A DNA stretch of 64,000 nucleotides from Aradus depressus (Eukaryota > Arthropoda > Insecta > Hemiptera > Aradidae), in NCBI GenBank assembly GCA_963662175.1, contig OY759218.1, positions 16,272,480 through 16,336,479 on the forward strand, written 5' to 3'. A program made the translations under genes and the position numbers. A model generated the notes under the pieces. It had not been told where the DNA came from. It made no database searches and saw only the letters and a program-made list of their open reading frames with translations. Below, piece by piece: positions 53,084-62,486 of this stretch (positions are counted from its first letter, which is position 1; each line of letters opens with the position of its first letter).

Positions 53084-53440
53084 ATAATGGAGTTTACACT
53101 GTGTATATAAAATATGGGAGTACTTTCTGTATTGCTGCCATCTTCAGCCACCACTTAACAAATACTAAATGGAAGTTCAACGTGTTTACAATCCAAACAC
53201 AGCTCCCACGGGGGTTTTCCCTTTCCTTCCTGTACAGTGAGTCTTAAAAAGATGGAAAACATTAAAAATATAATTTCGTCACACATTGAATTCTTAATAA
53301 TGAAAGAACAATTTTGAAATAGTATGTGCTAATTAAAATATAAATATATATCTTTTTTTTTTTTCCGAGGGCTGATTATGTCACCGCGGCCAGAGTAGTC
53401 AGTCCTATAGAGTGTATGTTTATAGTACTATATAAAATGT

Positions 53441-53490
<50 letters not shown>
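53441..53490. repeat. (TA)n microsatellite, about 24 repeats
   Basis: Uninterrupted alternating TA. It keeps a spurious YIYIYI frame open on the minus strand. Confidence 0.97.
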
Positions 53491-53495
<5 letters not shown>

Positions 53496-53639
53496 TTGAC
53501 AAAAAACACTAAAATTATCTGAAAATAGGCACAGCTTATCCTGAAATAATTTTTAAGTTGATATCTCCATGACATGTGAAATGAACAGTTAAAAATCACT
53601 GTCAACTTATTTTGGGTAAACGAAACTTGAGGGAAAATG

Positions 53640-54140
53640 TTTAAATATAGAAAATTTATATATTTATTCAGAATACATTAAAAATGAAACACATCTCTCC
53701 AAATGAAAATTATATAGTGCATTTCAAATTTTTAACATAATATTTTAATATTTTGTTAAAAATTCAAAATTCAACAACTAACAGATGGATGGATGGTTCA
53801 GATTAAAGGTGTGGGAGTGGCGGGGGGGGGGGGGGGGGGGGGCTGGAGTGGACCCCGAGCTCGAAGAGGGCCCGGAGCTTGAGGGAGCCCCGAGCATGAG
53901 GAGGCCCTCATTATATAATAAACCCATTTTTACATATGAAGGGTTTTGGGCTAGAAAGGGGAATGTACAAAAAAATAGAAATAGAGATTTTAACGCCATC
54001 TGTTAGCTTTTCCGAAGCACTATCATCTAACGTGGTCGGTTATTGGGCTAGAATGACGATAGTCCGCGATATTCATTTTGAAAAAAACCGACTTTCGACT
54101 AGAACGGGGAACGTCCCCTAGCGGCTGGGATCAAAGGGGG
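53640..54140. other. no gene; poly-G tract and GGGGAA repeats
   Basis: 53820-53842 is a G run. 53940-54150 repeats GGGCTAGAAAGGGGAATGT, CTAGAACGGGGAACGTCC, AAAGGGGGAATGTCCACC, and GGACTTTCCCC at 54700 is the inverse. These may be subterminal binding sites of the relic that follows. Confidence 0.4.
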
Positions 54141-54339
54141 AATGTCCACCCTTTTCTTTTGTGTAACCTTCTCTTTGTTTTACTCCAGTGTGTACCCTTT
54201 TTCTGTCTGAGTTGTACAGGTATTTTTAAGACGTTCTGAATTCTGTTTGTAAATTTTCGGTTAGCGTGATGCCCTCAGCTCTAAAGAGGACTTCTGAAAC
54301 GTGTCGGGTGAAGGATGTGGCAAAAAAAAATACGATTAC

Positions 54340-55315
54340 AGTCGCATGAATTCGGCAAGTTCTGTCAGTGTAAAAGATTAAAGTGCCACGAAAAGATTAA
54401 CGAGGGAAACAGGAGAGATATTCTTCGAAAGGTGAATTCTTTTGACTCTCATGATGAACTTAATTCGTATTAGCATCGCTAGTGAGTGTGTTACCAGTTA
54501 AAAGACGAATATAAAGAAAGACTGAAGAGGATGACTCAAGACCCTATTCAGCTACTTACAAGTACGTCCTTCGTACCCTTGCTGAAAATGATACCTTCAA
54601 AGAAACGGAGGTACGTTCTAAGTTTTTTTACAGCTGTGCAAGGGATCTCCAAAAAGAAACTTGAGTACATTCAGAATACTCTTAACTTAAGCTAACGGGA
54701 CTTTCCCCAAAAGATAGAAAAGGTCGCAATATCAAAAAACAAACCTCACAAACAACTTTGCATTTCCCGTCTTTCAAAGGCCCTAAAAGCCATTACAGTT
54801 TATAAAAGACAATGCAGGGCGGGCGCATTTACATGCCAGAAGAACTAAATCTCTCGAAAATGTTGAACATGTACAACGGATTGCACCCTGACAAAAAAAC
54901 TTCGTACTCTATATACCGCTCTATATTTAAAAAATATTTTAATATTGGCTTCGGCTACCCTCGTTCCGATTAGCTTTAAAAAAGTCTTACATAATTTATG
55001 AATGGCCCCTAGACAGCTTTCTATGTTTACTTTCAACATTCACGTGTTGTCAAACAACTGCACATTTTCTGTGATGGAGCAGGTGGTCAGAATAAAAATT
55101 TTACCATAGTGCGATTCATACACTATATTGTGAATGTTATAAAAATATTAGACAGTATTGAAATAACATTTCCCATCCGTGGCCCTTTGTACCTGGGATG
55201 CGATAAAACTGGGGACTTATTAATCTCAAGAAAACAATGGAAAAACCAAAGGACTGGATTAAGGAAACTCGTTCTTCAAAACATCGTCCAACCCCTTTCA
55301 AAGTTATCCCTGTGA
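54340..55315 (+). pseudogene. DDE-like transposase relic of an unnamed CDGxGGQNKN family
   Basis: Blocks in order: HEFGKFCQCKRLKCHEKINE with RRDILRKVNSF (a CxCxxxxCxE module); MIPSKKRRYVLSFFTAVQGI with SKKKLEYIQNTLNLS; FKGPKSHYS; YMPEELNLSKMLNMYNGLHP; KYFNIGFGYPRSD; HIFCDGAGGQNKNFTIVRFI (read from CACATTTTCTGTGATGGAGC at 55062); TFPIRGPLYLGCDKTGDLLI. The SHYxR, FGxPRxDxCxxC, CDGCGGQNKN and FPVRGHSxxxCD motifs recur together in many uncharacterised insect proteins that look like transposase or domesticated-transposase genes. The Asp of CDG may be catalytic (inference). At least four frameshifts. No TIR pair identified. Confidence 0.6.
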
Positions 55316-55679
55316 TGCAGAAGCATGTACTGTCATGGACAAATTTTTTTCAGCAGCGTTACAATAAAAAATGACCATTCTCTACTCAAAAAAATGAGAG
55401 AACTGCTTGCAAAATCTGGCGAGCCGTCATCCGTAAACATTCGAGACAACTACAACGGAGTCAGGATGAGCCATTCAATAAGGACAACCGAGCAGTGTAT
55501 GTAATTGTAACTTCACTGTACAGACATTTCACTGTACTTGAAGAAAATTAGCTTTCAACTCTCCCCCCTAACCACACCCTTTTCTTAGCACACACAATTT
55601 TTTCTTCATTTTTAGTGTTCCGTGCCAAAATCAGCAAAACGGAACACTCATGGAATCGAACTTGAAAGAAATAAAACTT

Positions 55680-55775
55680 GTTTATTTATGGTATTGTGTA
55701 ATTCACCAACTTTATTTACATGGGAGTACTTTCGGTATTTCTACCATCCTCAGCCAAAAGCATAAGAGATAAGAC
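55680..55775 (-). mobile_element. Penelope-like terminal repeat, family A, partial
   Basis: ATGGGAGTACTTTCGGTATT, TCTACCATCCTCAGCC. Preceded by ACTTGTTTATTTATGGTATT instead of the usual TATT block, so possibly a further subfamily. Confidence 0.5.
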
Positions 55776-55959
55776 TCATGTCACTTCGGTGACCGTCCAT
55801 CCGTCTGTCACTGGCGACTTTCTCTGAAACTATTCGACGTAAAAATTGGAAATTTAGCATAGATAGAGAGTGATGGCCCAATTATAGACTGAAGTATAAA
55901 ATTTTGATTCTGGGGGTTAATTTCAGGGGGTAAATTGGGAAATGGAAAAAAAATCTTTT

Positions 55960-56260
55960 TAAGGGAATCGTGTAATGAAAATAAATTTTATTATTCTGGG
56001 ACCGAGGTCCCCTAAGAATAAATACATACAGAGAGTAATGAAAATGAAACAATGAAATATAGTATCAGTACAAGGAAATAAAAAGATAGGTAGGTAAATA
56101 AAAATTAGTGCTACATTGGAGAAAAACTATACAACTAAAAAATAGATAAACAGGAAATAAAAAAAAAACTTCAATATGATGAAACAAAATAAATAAAAGT
56201 ATCTACAAAAATAAAAGAGAAATAAAAAATTGTAGGGTGTCAAATGAAAGCATTCGAGTC
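55960..56260. repeat. dispersed repeat with GTCCCCTAAGAATAA core
   Basis: Matches 15940-16240 (TTATTCTGGGACCGAGG, TCCCCTAAGAATAAATAC, then A-rich text with AGATAGGTAGGTAAATAAA). Unclassified. Confidence 0.4.
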
Positions 56261-56869
56261 AAAATTCTAGCACGATCAATTTTTAACAATTCAATTGTTT
56301 ATTTCCTTATAACTGTTGAACCATTAGTTTTAGAGAAAAAGTTTTCGACAAAAAATATTTTTCACGATGTAAGGAACAACTGTCTTTACACGTTTAATTA
56401 AGTGCGGGGGCTGATGGTACGGAACACTAATTGTGCAAAACTAGTTTGTTAATCAGGGGGACGGATGATATGAAATTCCAGTAAAAACTCAACAGAATTT
56501 CTTCTGATCAATTACATAATTTTGTATAGCTGGGGAAATAATGCTTCCCATGCACAGGGATTCGAAAAAAAACAGCCTTTCAAAATATTTCTGAGTTTTA
56601 GATTAATAATAAAATTGTTGAGCATGATTAATTCCATGAATAAACCTGTTTTTACAATTTATATTGTACTGTAAATTCCTCTTTTTTGGCGTTTAATTAG
56701 TTCAACAGGATGGAAAAGAGGGAATCCTGGTTTTGTCAAAATGCAATTAGAGGAAAAATATAGGAAATGCATTTCATTCATTAGCCATGACTAGAGACCG
56801 GATTAATATGCATTAAAAAAAAAGGCCAAAATATGCAGCACAGAAGTTGATAGATTCAATAAGAAATTT

Positions 56870-56965
56870 GTTTGTGAATCATCGGCAATGTACTTCCCCG
56901 GCACGAATTAATTAAGTTTTCGCTCTCCCTCCCAAACAAGTCGACGTTTTGGACTAAAAATCATA
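56870..56965 (-). repeat. DR1 fragment
   Basis: GTGAATCATCGGCAATGTAC, TTCCCCGGCACGAATTAATT, TTCGCTCTCCCTCCCAAAC, AGTCGACGTTTTGGAC. Confidence 0.7.
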
Positions 56966-56989
56966 TGAATATGAATGAATAAATAATTA

Positions 56990-57955
56990 AAATACACAAT
57001 TTCTTTGTCAAACTTCACTATATATTCTCAAATACTCAACTAATTTCGCCGTGTTAAGGCATTATCAAGAGTCACTTATAAACTGACAGAATTGGTTGAG
57101 GGTATAAGGTTCAAATTCAACCCCAATCTGGGTAGAATATTATTTAATTCAAAAGAAAAAATAGATTTAATGGATAAATGTGGTGTATCAATTGGAATGC
57201 CCTGAATGTAATGCCAAATACGCGGGACAGACAGGGAGATCCTTTAAGATTAGATACAGGGATCATACAAGAAATACAAACTCCAACACTTCCTCATTTC
57301 ACCAACATCTCAGAGAAACAGGATATACCATAGACACAACACAAACCAACTATAATACATATCTGCCAAAAAGGTCAACTTTTGAATTTACTGGAAGCAG
57401 TAGAAATAAATAAACTGAACAAAAATAACGATATTGTAATGCTAAATGAACAAATAGAACTGAACCATTCCCCCCTTCTTAATTTAAATATCAAGTAGCT
57501 AAGAGTCTGATGATTGTAGAAATGTTTTGCCAACTCACATTTAGAGAATACTATAATTTTCATTTTATGTTTTAATTTGCCTTTAAATTATATTTTATTT
57601 GTTTTTATTCACTTTAAATTATATTTTACATTTATATAATTCATGAGTCATACCTATATAAATACCAACACTTTACTGTTAGATTCGCTTTATTAGATTT
57701 TATATATATATTTTATTTTTATATTTATTATTATCTTGTAAATATCTGTTTATTGGAATGTATAGAGTAACAAAAACAAGGGATTCCCCGTCATTACCTA
57801 AAAACCCCCTCCATAACTGTACCTTCTACCCTGTCAACCAATTCTGTCAGTTTATAAGTGACTCTTGATAATGCCTTAACACGGCGAAACTAGTTGAGTA
57901 TTTGAGAATATATAGTGAAGTTTGACAAAGAAATTGTTTATTTTAATTATCTATT
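56990..57955 (+). mobile_element. Penelope-like element, family D, with inverted ends
   Basis: 56995-57105 (AATTTCTTTGTCAAACTTCA, CTATATATTCTCAAATACTC, AACTAATTTCGCCGTGTTAA, GGCATTATCAAGAGTCAC) is repeated in inverse at 57838-57945. Between them is the 3' part of the PLE gene. A PLE bounded by an inverted copy of its own end is a known arrangement for this group (family knowledge). Confidence 0.8.
57150..57497 (+). pseudogene. PLE GIY-YIG endonuclease domain and C terminus
   Basis: KIDLMDKCGV, a 1-bp shift, then VYQLECPECNAKYAGQTGRS with FKIRYRDHTRN and SSFHQHLRETGYTID. A second shift leads to LLNLLEAVEINKLNKNNDIV, MLNEQIELNHSPLLNLNIK and stop. The VYQ..C..C..xYxGQTGR block is the start of a GIY-YIG nuclease, here with the CxxC pair usual in Penelope proteins, followed by the conserved R and H positions (KIRYRDH). 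This nuclease nicks the target site for insertion. The RT domain is missing (5' truncation) and two frameshifts inactivate the rest. Confidence 0.87.
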
Positions 57956-58009
57956 CCTAGAATGGAGCTTCACAAAGTAAATCTGGAAACTATAAATTAT
58001 ATGAATATG

Positions 58010-58430
58010 TCAAACTGCCTCAAACTAAATATTGTGTCGATACATTCATTACATCGACAATCATTAGGGTTTTTGAGTTGAGCCCCCTTCTCTGATCTCC
58101 CACTTCCCTTCGGATTATTTCGCTGAAAAGTAATTAATGGACGTTATCCTTACGGGGTTTTGAATTTAAATATACAATTCGATAAATTCATTACATTGGC
58201 AGTTATTGGGGTTTTTGATATTGGGCCCCCTTCCCTCCCGCCTGATCCGCGGAAAATTAATATGTAGTTGTAATTTTTATAATGTTTTGAATTTATATTA
58301 TATTCATATATATGACATTCCGTTTCAATACAGTCATTACAATGGCATTATTAGAGTTTTGGTGATAGATAAGCCCCACCCCCATCCCTTCACTTTGGCC
58401 AATTAGCCTGTAAATCAATGTGTTCTGGAT
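58010..58430 (-). repeat. DR1 copy, three repeats of one segment
   Basis: The module TACATTCATTACATCG..AGTTATTAGGGTTTTTGAG-CCCCCTTC-GAAAATTAAT appears three times with decay (58030, 58185, 58330). The tripling resembles 39821-40400. Confidence 0.65.
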
Positions 58431-58838
58431 AAACATATACTATTTTTTCAATCAGATGAAGTACGTGTGCCTTAGCAGGACCTTAATGGCTAACTTTTAT
58501 ATGTACTATTCAAATATATAATTATTGAAAATAAGGCCACTAAGTTTTATTTGGACTTATTTTTTAAAAAACACCTCAAAGTCCTCCTCAACACTGACAA
58601 CAGATGACAATGGTGATCTTGGCAGATCGACATCCAATAAAAAAACTTAAAAGCTCAAATGCAAACCGCCATCAATCACAGTACAATTGTATTTACTCGC
58701 TAACAACTTCAGCCTATTATTTTTTAATCTGTTGTCTTTATAATCACAAATTTTATTGTTCCAAAACTCCGGTGAATTATGGTAATCTTCAATAAACAAG
58801 TTAGTTTTTTTAAAATATGTTAGTTTTTTTAAATATAT
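58431..58838. other. no recognisable feature
   Basis: Unique-looking AT-rich DNA. Short frames only, with no motif. Confidence 0.4.
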
Positions 58839-58895
58839 ATATATATATATAATTTATCGACACGAAATTGTATATATGTACCCAGAACCTCATAA

Positions 58896-59532
58896 AGGTA
58901 CCCATACACGAACCAAATCTATCGTCAGATTTATCTTCAGATTGATTTGACGATAAATGTGACGATATTAGGAGCGCGCACACACAGTTCGATATATTTC
59001 AGTCGACGCAATGGAGCAGGACGATTTTTTATTGTTGTCTGCGGCTGTTTTGCTATGTAATAAAATTATACGCAAAAAAAACAACATATTTTGGACAATA
59101 GGTATTAAAAAGAAAACAATTTTCGCACATCAGATTTATAAAATGTTCTAAATTATCTCTAGACCAGGTACCAGGTACACATACCACAATTTAATAAAGG
59201 AAAATTATAAAAACAGGAAAGTTAAAATACCTAATCTCTTCCACTTCACTTTTGTGTTTAAAAGGTTATTATTATAGATAAACTTATTATAACCTCCTTG
59301 ATTATCGCCACGATAACCACATACACCATACAATCAATTAACCTGTGCGATGATTGCATGAAAATTTCTTCAGATCAAAAATAGATCTGAAGACCAACCA
59401 ATCGAACCCGATGACGACATACATTAAACGATTCATCGAACGATTGTCGATCGTCAGATTCATCGAACGATTGTCGATCGTCAGATTCATCGAACGATTG
59501 TCGATCGTCAGATTCATCGTGTATGGGTACCT
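58896..59532 (+). mobile_element. PIF/Harbinger MITE with transposase start
   Basis: AGGTACCCATACACGA at the left and its inverse (TCGTGTATGGGTACCT) at the right. TAA flanks (58893-58895, 59533-59535). A 27-bp unit (CGAACGATTGTCGATCGTCA, GATTCAT) is repeated three times next to the right TIR, and AAATCTATCGTCAGATTTAT is near the left. Sits in DR1. Confidence 0.9.
59011..59151 (+). pseudogene. PIF/Harbinger transposase, extreme N terminus
   Basis: A 46-codon frame: MEQDDFLLLSAAVLLCNKII, RKKNNIFWTIGIKKKTIFAH, QIYKMF, stop. An acidic MExDD start with a hydrophobic LLLSAAxLL helix, then a basic stretch and an FWxxxxxKKR-like block, is how many PIF transposases begin (compare MSSLQDEELLLLLLALRK at 2.4 kb and MSSNEEKVV at 45.8 kb). 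The remaining part is deleted. Correct position inside the left TIR supports the call. Confidence 0.68.
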
Positions 59533-59535
59533 TAA

Positions 59536-59715
59536 GGACGACACCTTTTCAGTCAAATCGGACAAAGGAAAGGGGTGACTCAACTCAAAAACTCCAATAA
59601 CCTATGTTTTTTTTACATTATACATTTTTAGACCACCGGTATTTTGGTTTTGGAGAAAGAGCGAAAACGTAATTAATTGATTCGTGCTGGCAAAGTACAT
59701 TGTCGGTAATTAAAT

Positions 59716-59750
<35 letters not shown>

Positions 59751-59840
59751 TTTGGAATGAGGGAACCGGAAAATATACAACCGGTGAAAACTCAACATAG
59801 AATTTCCGACAGATTACATAACTACCTCTATACTTCATGT
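59536..59840 (+). repeat. DR1 copy, right of the PIF MITE
   Basis: AAGGACGACACCTTTTCAG, CAAATCGGACAAAGG, GTAATTAATTGATTCGTGC, AAGTACATTGTCGG, poly-T, CCGGTGAAAACTCAACATAG, CCTCTATACTTCATGTAAC. The left half is at 58840-58892. The best view of the DR1 3' end. Confidence 0.78.
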
Positions 59841-60039
59841 AACTGAGGAAGTAATGAAATATAAGTGAGGGTTTGGAAATCTCCCTCTACCGGACGTACT
59901 TCCTCAAGTCCCCGAAAAATGCCGGACCTCATTTCCACGAAGGGCCAGCTTGTGTCTAATACATCAGGTTATGCATCTCACTTGCAAAATCCTACCAAGT
60001 TCTCCCAATCCCGTTTATTTTTTTTTTACCTCTAACCTA

Positions 60040-60167
60040 TAGGAGAAGTAATGTTATCTGTTAGAAATTGGATGTTGACTTTTAACCAAAATTTCATGTT
60101 TTCCGACCTCCTCATTCCAAAAATGAAAAAAAAAAAAAGTCTACGGTGAATCACCGGCTATGTCAGT
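60040..60167. repeat. DR1 inverted end and AATCACCGG junction
   Basis: AGAAGTAATGTTATCTGTTA, GATGTTGACTTTTAACC, TTTTCCGACCTCC, poly-A, GGTGAATCACCGGCTATG. Shows the DR1 3' end directly joined to the start of the minus-order unit. Confidence 0.6.
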
Positions 60168-60274
60168 CAGTCATATCGCCTACTACCAAAGCGCTCTTTC
60201 GTCACTGTTGGACATGAGGCCGAATCTACTGTGGGAATCCTAATTTTTTCCTATCTAGGTTTATTCACCTATAG

Positions 60275-60906
60275 CATGTATGGGGCAACCTTTGACATGT
60301 TGCGGGCCAAACTTTAGTGTGCAAATACGTTCGCGGGCCGCGTAGATGGTTCAAAATAAAATAACGTCGGACTTTAAAGTAGTGTTCATAATTTTTAGCG
60401 ATAGATATCAGACACGAAATAATAAGACAATGTTATTATAATACAATTTATTAAAATAACAAAATGAAATGAAAAAAAATAGGTACAATATTATAATTAA
60501 ATCGTGAAATTTGGAATTATTACAAACTACGAAAGTTAAGTAGCGACACCGAAATCAATGAGACACTTGAGCTTGAATTTGGGAAACTAATCCATTGATG
60601 TTTGGATTAATTCCACTGATACAAAGACGTAAAGAATTTTCCAAATTATCTTCAGTGAGCCTTGTACGATGTTTTGATTTATTAACTTTCATTATTGAAA
60701 AGAACTGTTCGCATTTATAAGTACTGCCAAACGCACGAGCAAGCGACAAACCCCATCCTACTCGATCTTCCTAATTTGGAGTGAGTGTGGGTAAGTAGTG
60801 TAATATATTTTTTTTTTAAATTGGGTTTTTCAAAATGTCTCGCGGGCCGGACCAAATTTTACAGCGGACCGGATCCGGCCCGCGGGCCGGTTGTTGCCCA
60901 CATATG
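60275..60906 (-). mobile_element. hAT element, 632 bp, perfect TSD
   Basis: ACCTATAG at 60267-60274 and 60907-60914. TIRs CATGTATGGGGCAACC and (inverse) CATATGTGGGCAACAACC. Near the ends GCGGGCC recurs in both orientations. It keeps the 3' end of the transposase on the minus strand. Confidence 0.92.
60555..60749 (-). pseudogene. hAT transposase, C-terminal 64 residues
   Basis: SLARAFGSTYKCEQFFSIMK, VNKSKHRTRLTEDNLENSLR and LCISGINPNINGLV, then stop. FGSTYxCEQxFSxMKxxKSKxRxRLTxxxLxxxLR is the hAT dimerisation signature of the FAM200/GTF2IRD2-like group. A different subfamily from the 23-kb copy (STYLCESGFSALANIKSKYR). The frame is open to the internal deletion point. Catalytic core absent. 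Confidence 0.87.
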
Positions 60907-61079
60907 ACCTATAGTATAGTAGGGGTCTTTAACGAGTAGCTGACATCGGACAGGCTCGGGACCATTGCTTAACGTCCCACCCGAAAGGCGTGCTCAAGTT
61001 GAAATAACCTAAGGGCCTTGATCGGGTTTCGATCCCGCAGTACGCTAGCACGCTACCTCTGTGCTCCTGGCGCTCTCGA

Positions 61080-61985
61080 AACCAATTTATCAATTTGGTT
61101 GAAAATTAATAGGTGTCCTTCTTCTGAATCATAATGATAAATTTCGTGTTGATATATTCATTACATCAACAATTATTAGGGTTTCTGTGATGACCCCCCC
61201 TTCCCTTCGCCAAATTTCGTTGAAAATCGACAGATGTCTTTATTGAGTCCTGGATCCAAATTCCATGTGAATGAATGGATACACAGCAATTTTAAAATTT
61301 TTTTTTAATTCAAGGGGCCGGAAAACATGAAATTCTGGTGAAAACAACATGAAATTTTCACTTCGTATAATGTTGAAAGTATAAATTCATGTTTATGAGT
61401 GTATCACATTCGTTAGAATTAATACATAAACACGAAATTGTATAGAGATAGATTGAGATAAATTCCTTACAATTTGGCTAAAAATTGATATGTGTCGTCC
61501 TTATGGAGTTTTGGGTGCACATATTTCGGGTAAATACAATCATTCTATCGGGAGTTACCGTGTTCACAGACACGAGAGGAAATTTGTTTTTAATTTTTGA
61601 AATCAGGTTTGATAATTCGACCTCGAATTTCTGACCAGTTACATAACTACCCCTATACATCGTTAGTTTAACTGGGGACGTAAACTGTTCAGTCTGCCGA
61701 TGGTGAAGATATATAATAAATGTATCGATTCGAAACTTGGTGTGTCCAGAACCCCAGAAGGACACCTGTTCATTTTCAATCAAATGATGGGGGAGGCGCT
61801 TTAACTGACTAAGAGAGCTACTATTTCTAAACAAAACTGGAAAATTGGTTTCAGACGAAAAAAGAAAACGTAATGATTAATTCGCGCTGGGGAGGCCACC
61901 GGTGATTCACATGACTTTTTTCTTGGTGAGTACTACTATACAAAACAAATTTGATTACAACTTAAAGCCGAGACAACTTTTAGAA
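61080..61985. repeat. DR1 pieces in opposite orientations
   Basis: 61085-61380 minus order (GAAAATTAATAGGTGTCC, TATATTCATTACATCAAC, AAATTTCGTTGAAAATC) running into the CGGAAAACATGAAATTC end. 61455-61675 is mixed, and 61675-61920 is plus (TAAATGTATCGATTCG, AAGGACACCTGTTCATTTTC, TTCGCGCTGGGGAGG, CACCGGTGATTCACATG). Confidence 0.65.
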
Positions 61986-61998
61986 ATGAACTGTCTAA

Positions 61999-62145
61999 AG
62001 CCTAGTCCACACTAGTAGACATGTTGCACGATTTTGGTCTCTGAGACGTGTCTCAGGTTGTCTACCTCTAGACGGTCTATAGACCGTATCTCGAGACCGC
62101 CTATAGACAAATCGCGCAACCTGGTCTACTAGTGTGTACTAGGCT
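61999..62145. mobile_element. PIF-type palindromic MITE, 147 bp
   Basis: AGCCTAGTCCACACTAGTAG, ACATGTTGCACGATTT is matched by the inverse of the right half (AGCCTAGTACACACTAGTAG, ACCAGGTTGCGCGATTT). TAA at 61996-61998 and 62146-62148. The central region repeats GTCTAGA/TCTATAGACC. Confidence 0.88.
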
Positions 62146-62369
62146 TAACATTAAAACCATATTGAGTGTCCTTAATAGTTATCATATACGAATGTATATG
62201 AAATTTGTACTTCAACTATGACAAATACACATTTCATAGTAGATATACATACAACAATTTTTCACTGAGACAAGAAGGATCATCCCTAAATACATACAGA
62301 TTCACTACATGAATAATACATTCAAACGGGTTAACTCAAAATACATTTTTGTTGTTGAAGACAAAAACA

Positions 62370-62486
62370 TGGTCGATAGATTAGCAGAAATGTTCTTCCC
62401 CAACTCGAAATATTTATAATCATCTAAGTTTTCGCTCTCCCTCGATCCCACCGCTGAAAATCGTGTTTTACTCAAGGACGTTTCAT
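62370..62486 (-). repeat. DR1 fragment
   Basis: AATGTTCTTCCCCAACTCG, TAAGTTTTCGCTCTCCCTC, GCTGAAAATCGTGTTTTAC. Broken by the hAT end at 62487. Confidence 0.55.

Larger units (their letters stand above)
50357..53101 (-). mobile_element. pogo/Tigger element carrying SINE1 and piggyBac
   Basis: The left TIR CAATGTAAACTCTGTATAGC, GACACTTAAGGG and right TIR (inverse) CAGTGTAAACTCCATTAAAC, GCCAC are matched once the piggyBac element is removed. AT-rich TATA flanks fit a TA target. Without its two guests the element is about 840 bp. It keeps the N-terminal DNA-binding region of the transposase. Confidence 0.82.
50315..53220 (-). mobile_element. Penelope-like family-A end split by a pogo element
   Basis: 50320-50356 (TTTAAAATATTGTATATTTC, ACAAAATATATA) and 53102-53220 (TATATAAAATATGGGAGTAC, TTTCTGTATTGCTGCCATC, TTCAGCCACCACTTAAC) are the two halves of one PLE terminal repeat, 2.7 kb apart. 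The outer layer of the nest. Confidence 0.78.
60170..61074 (-). mobile_element. SINE1 copy split by a hAT element
   Basis: The two halves (60170-60274: CATATCGCCTACTACCAAAG, GACATGAGGCCG; 60907-61074: GTAGGGGTCTTTAACGAG, GGGACCATTGCTTAACG, a B box in GGGTTTCGATCCC and a head ending GGCGCTCT) make one diverged SINE1 once 632 bp are removed. The AACCT tail is lost. Confidence 0.82.

Noticed and set aside
53420..53605. ORF rich in YI dipeptides
   Set aside because: Translation of the (TA)n microsatellite.
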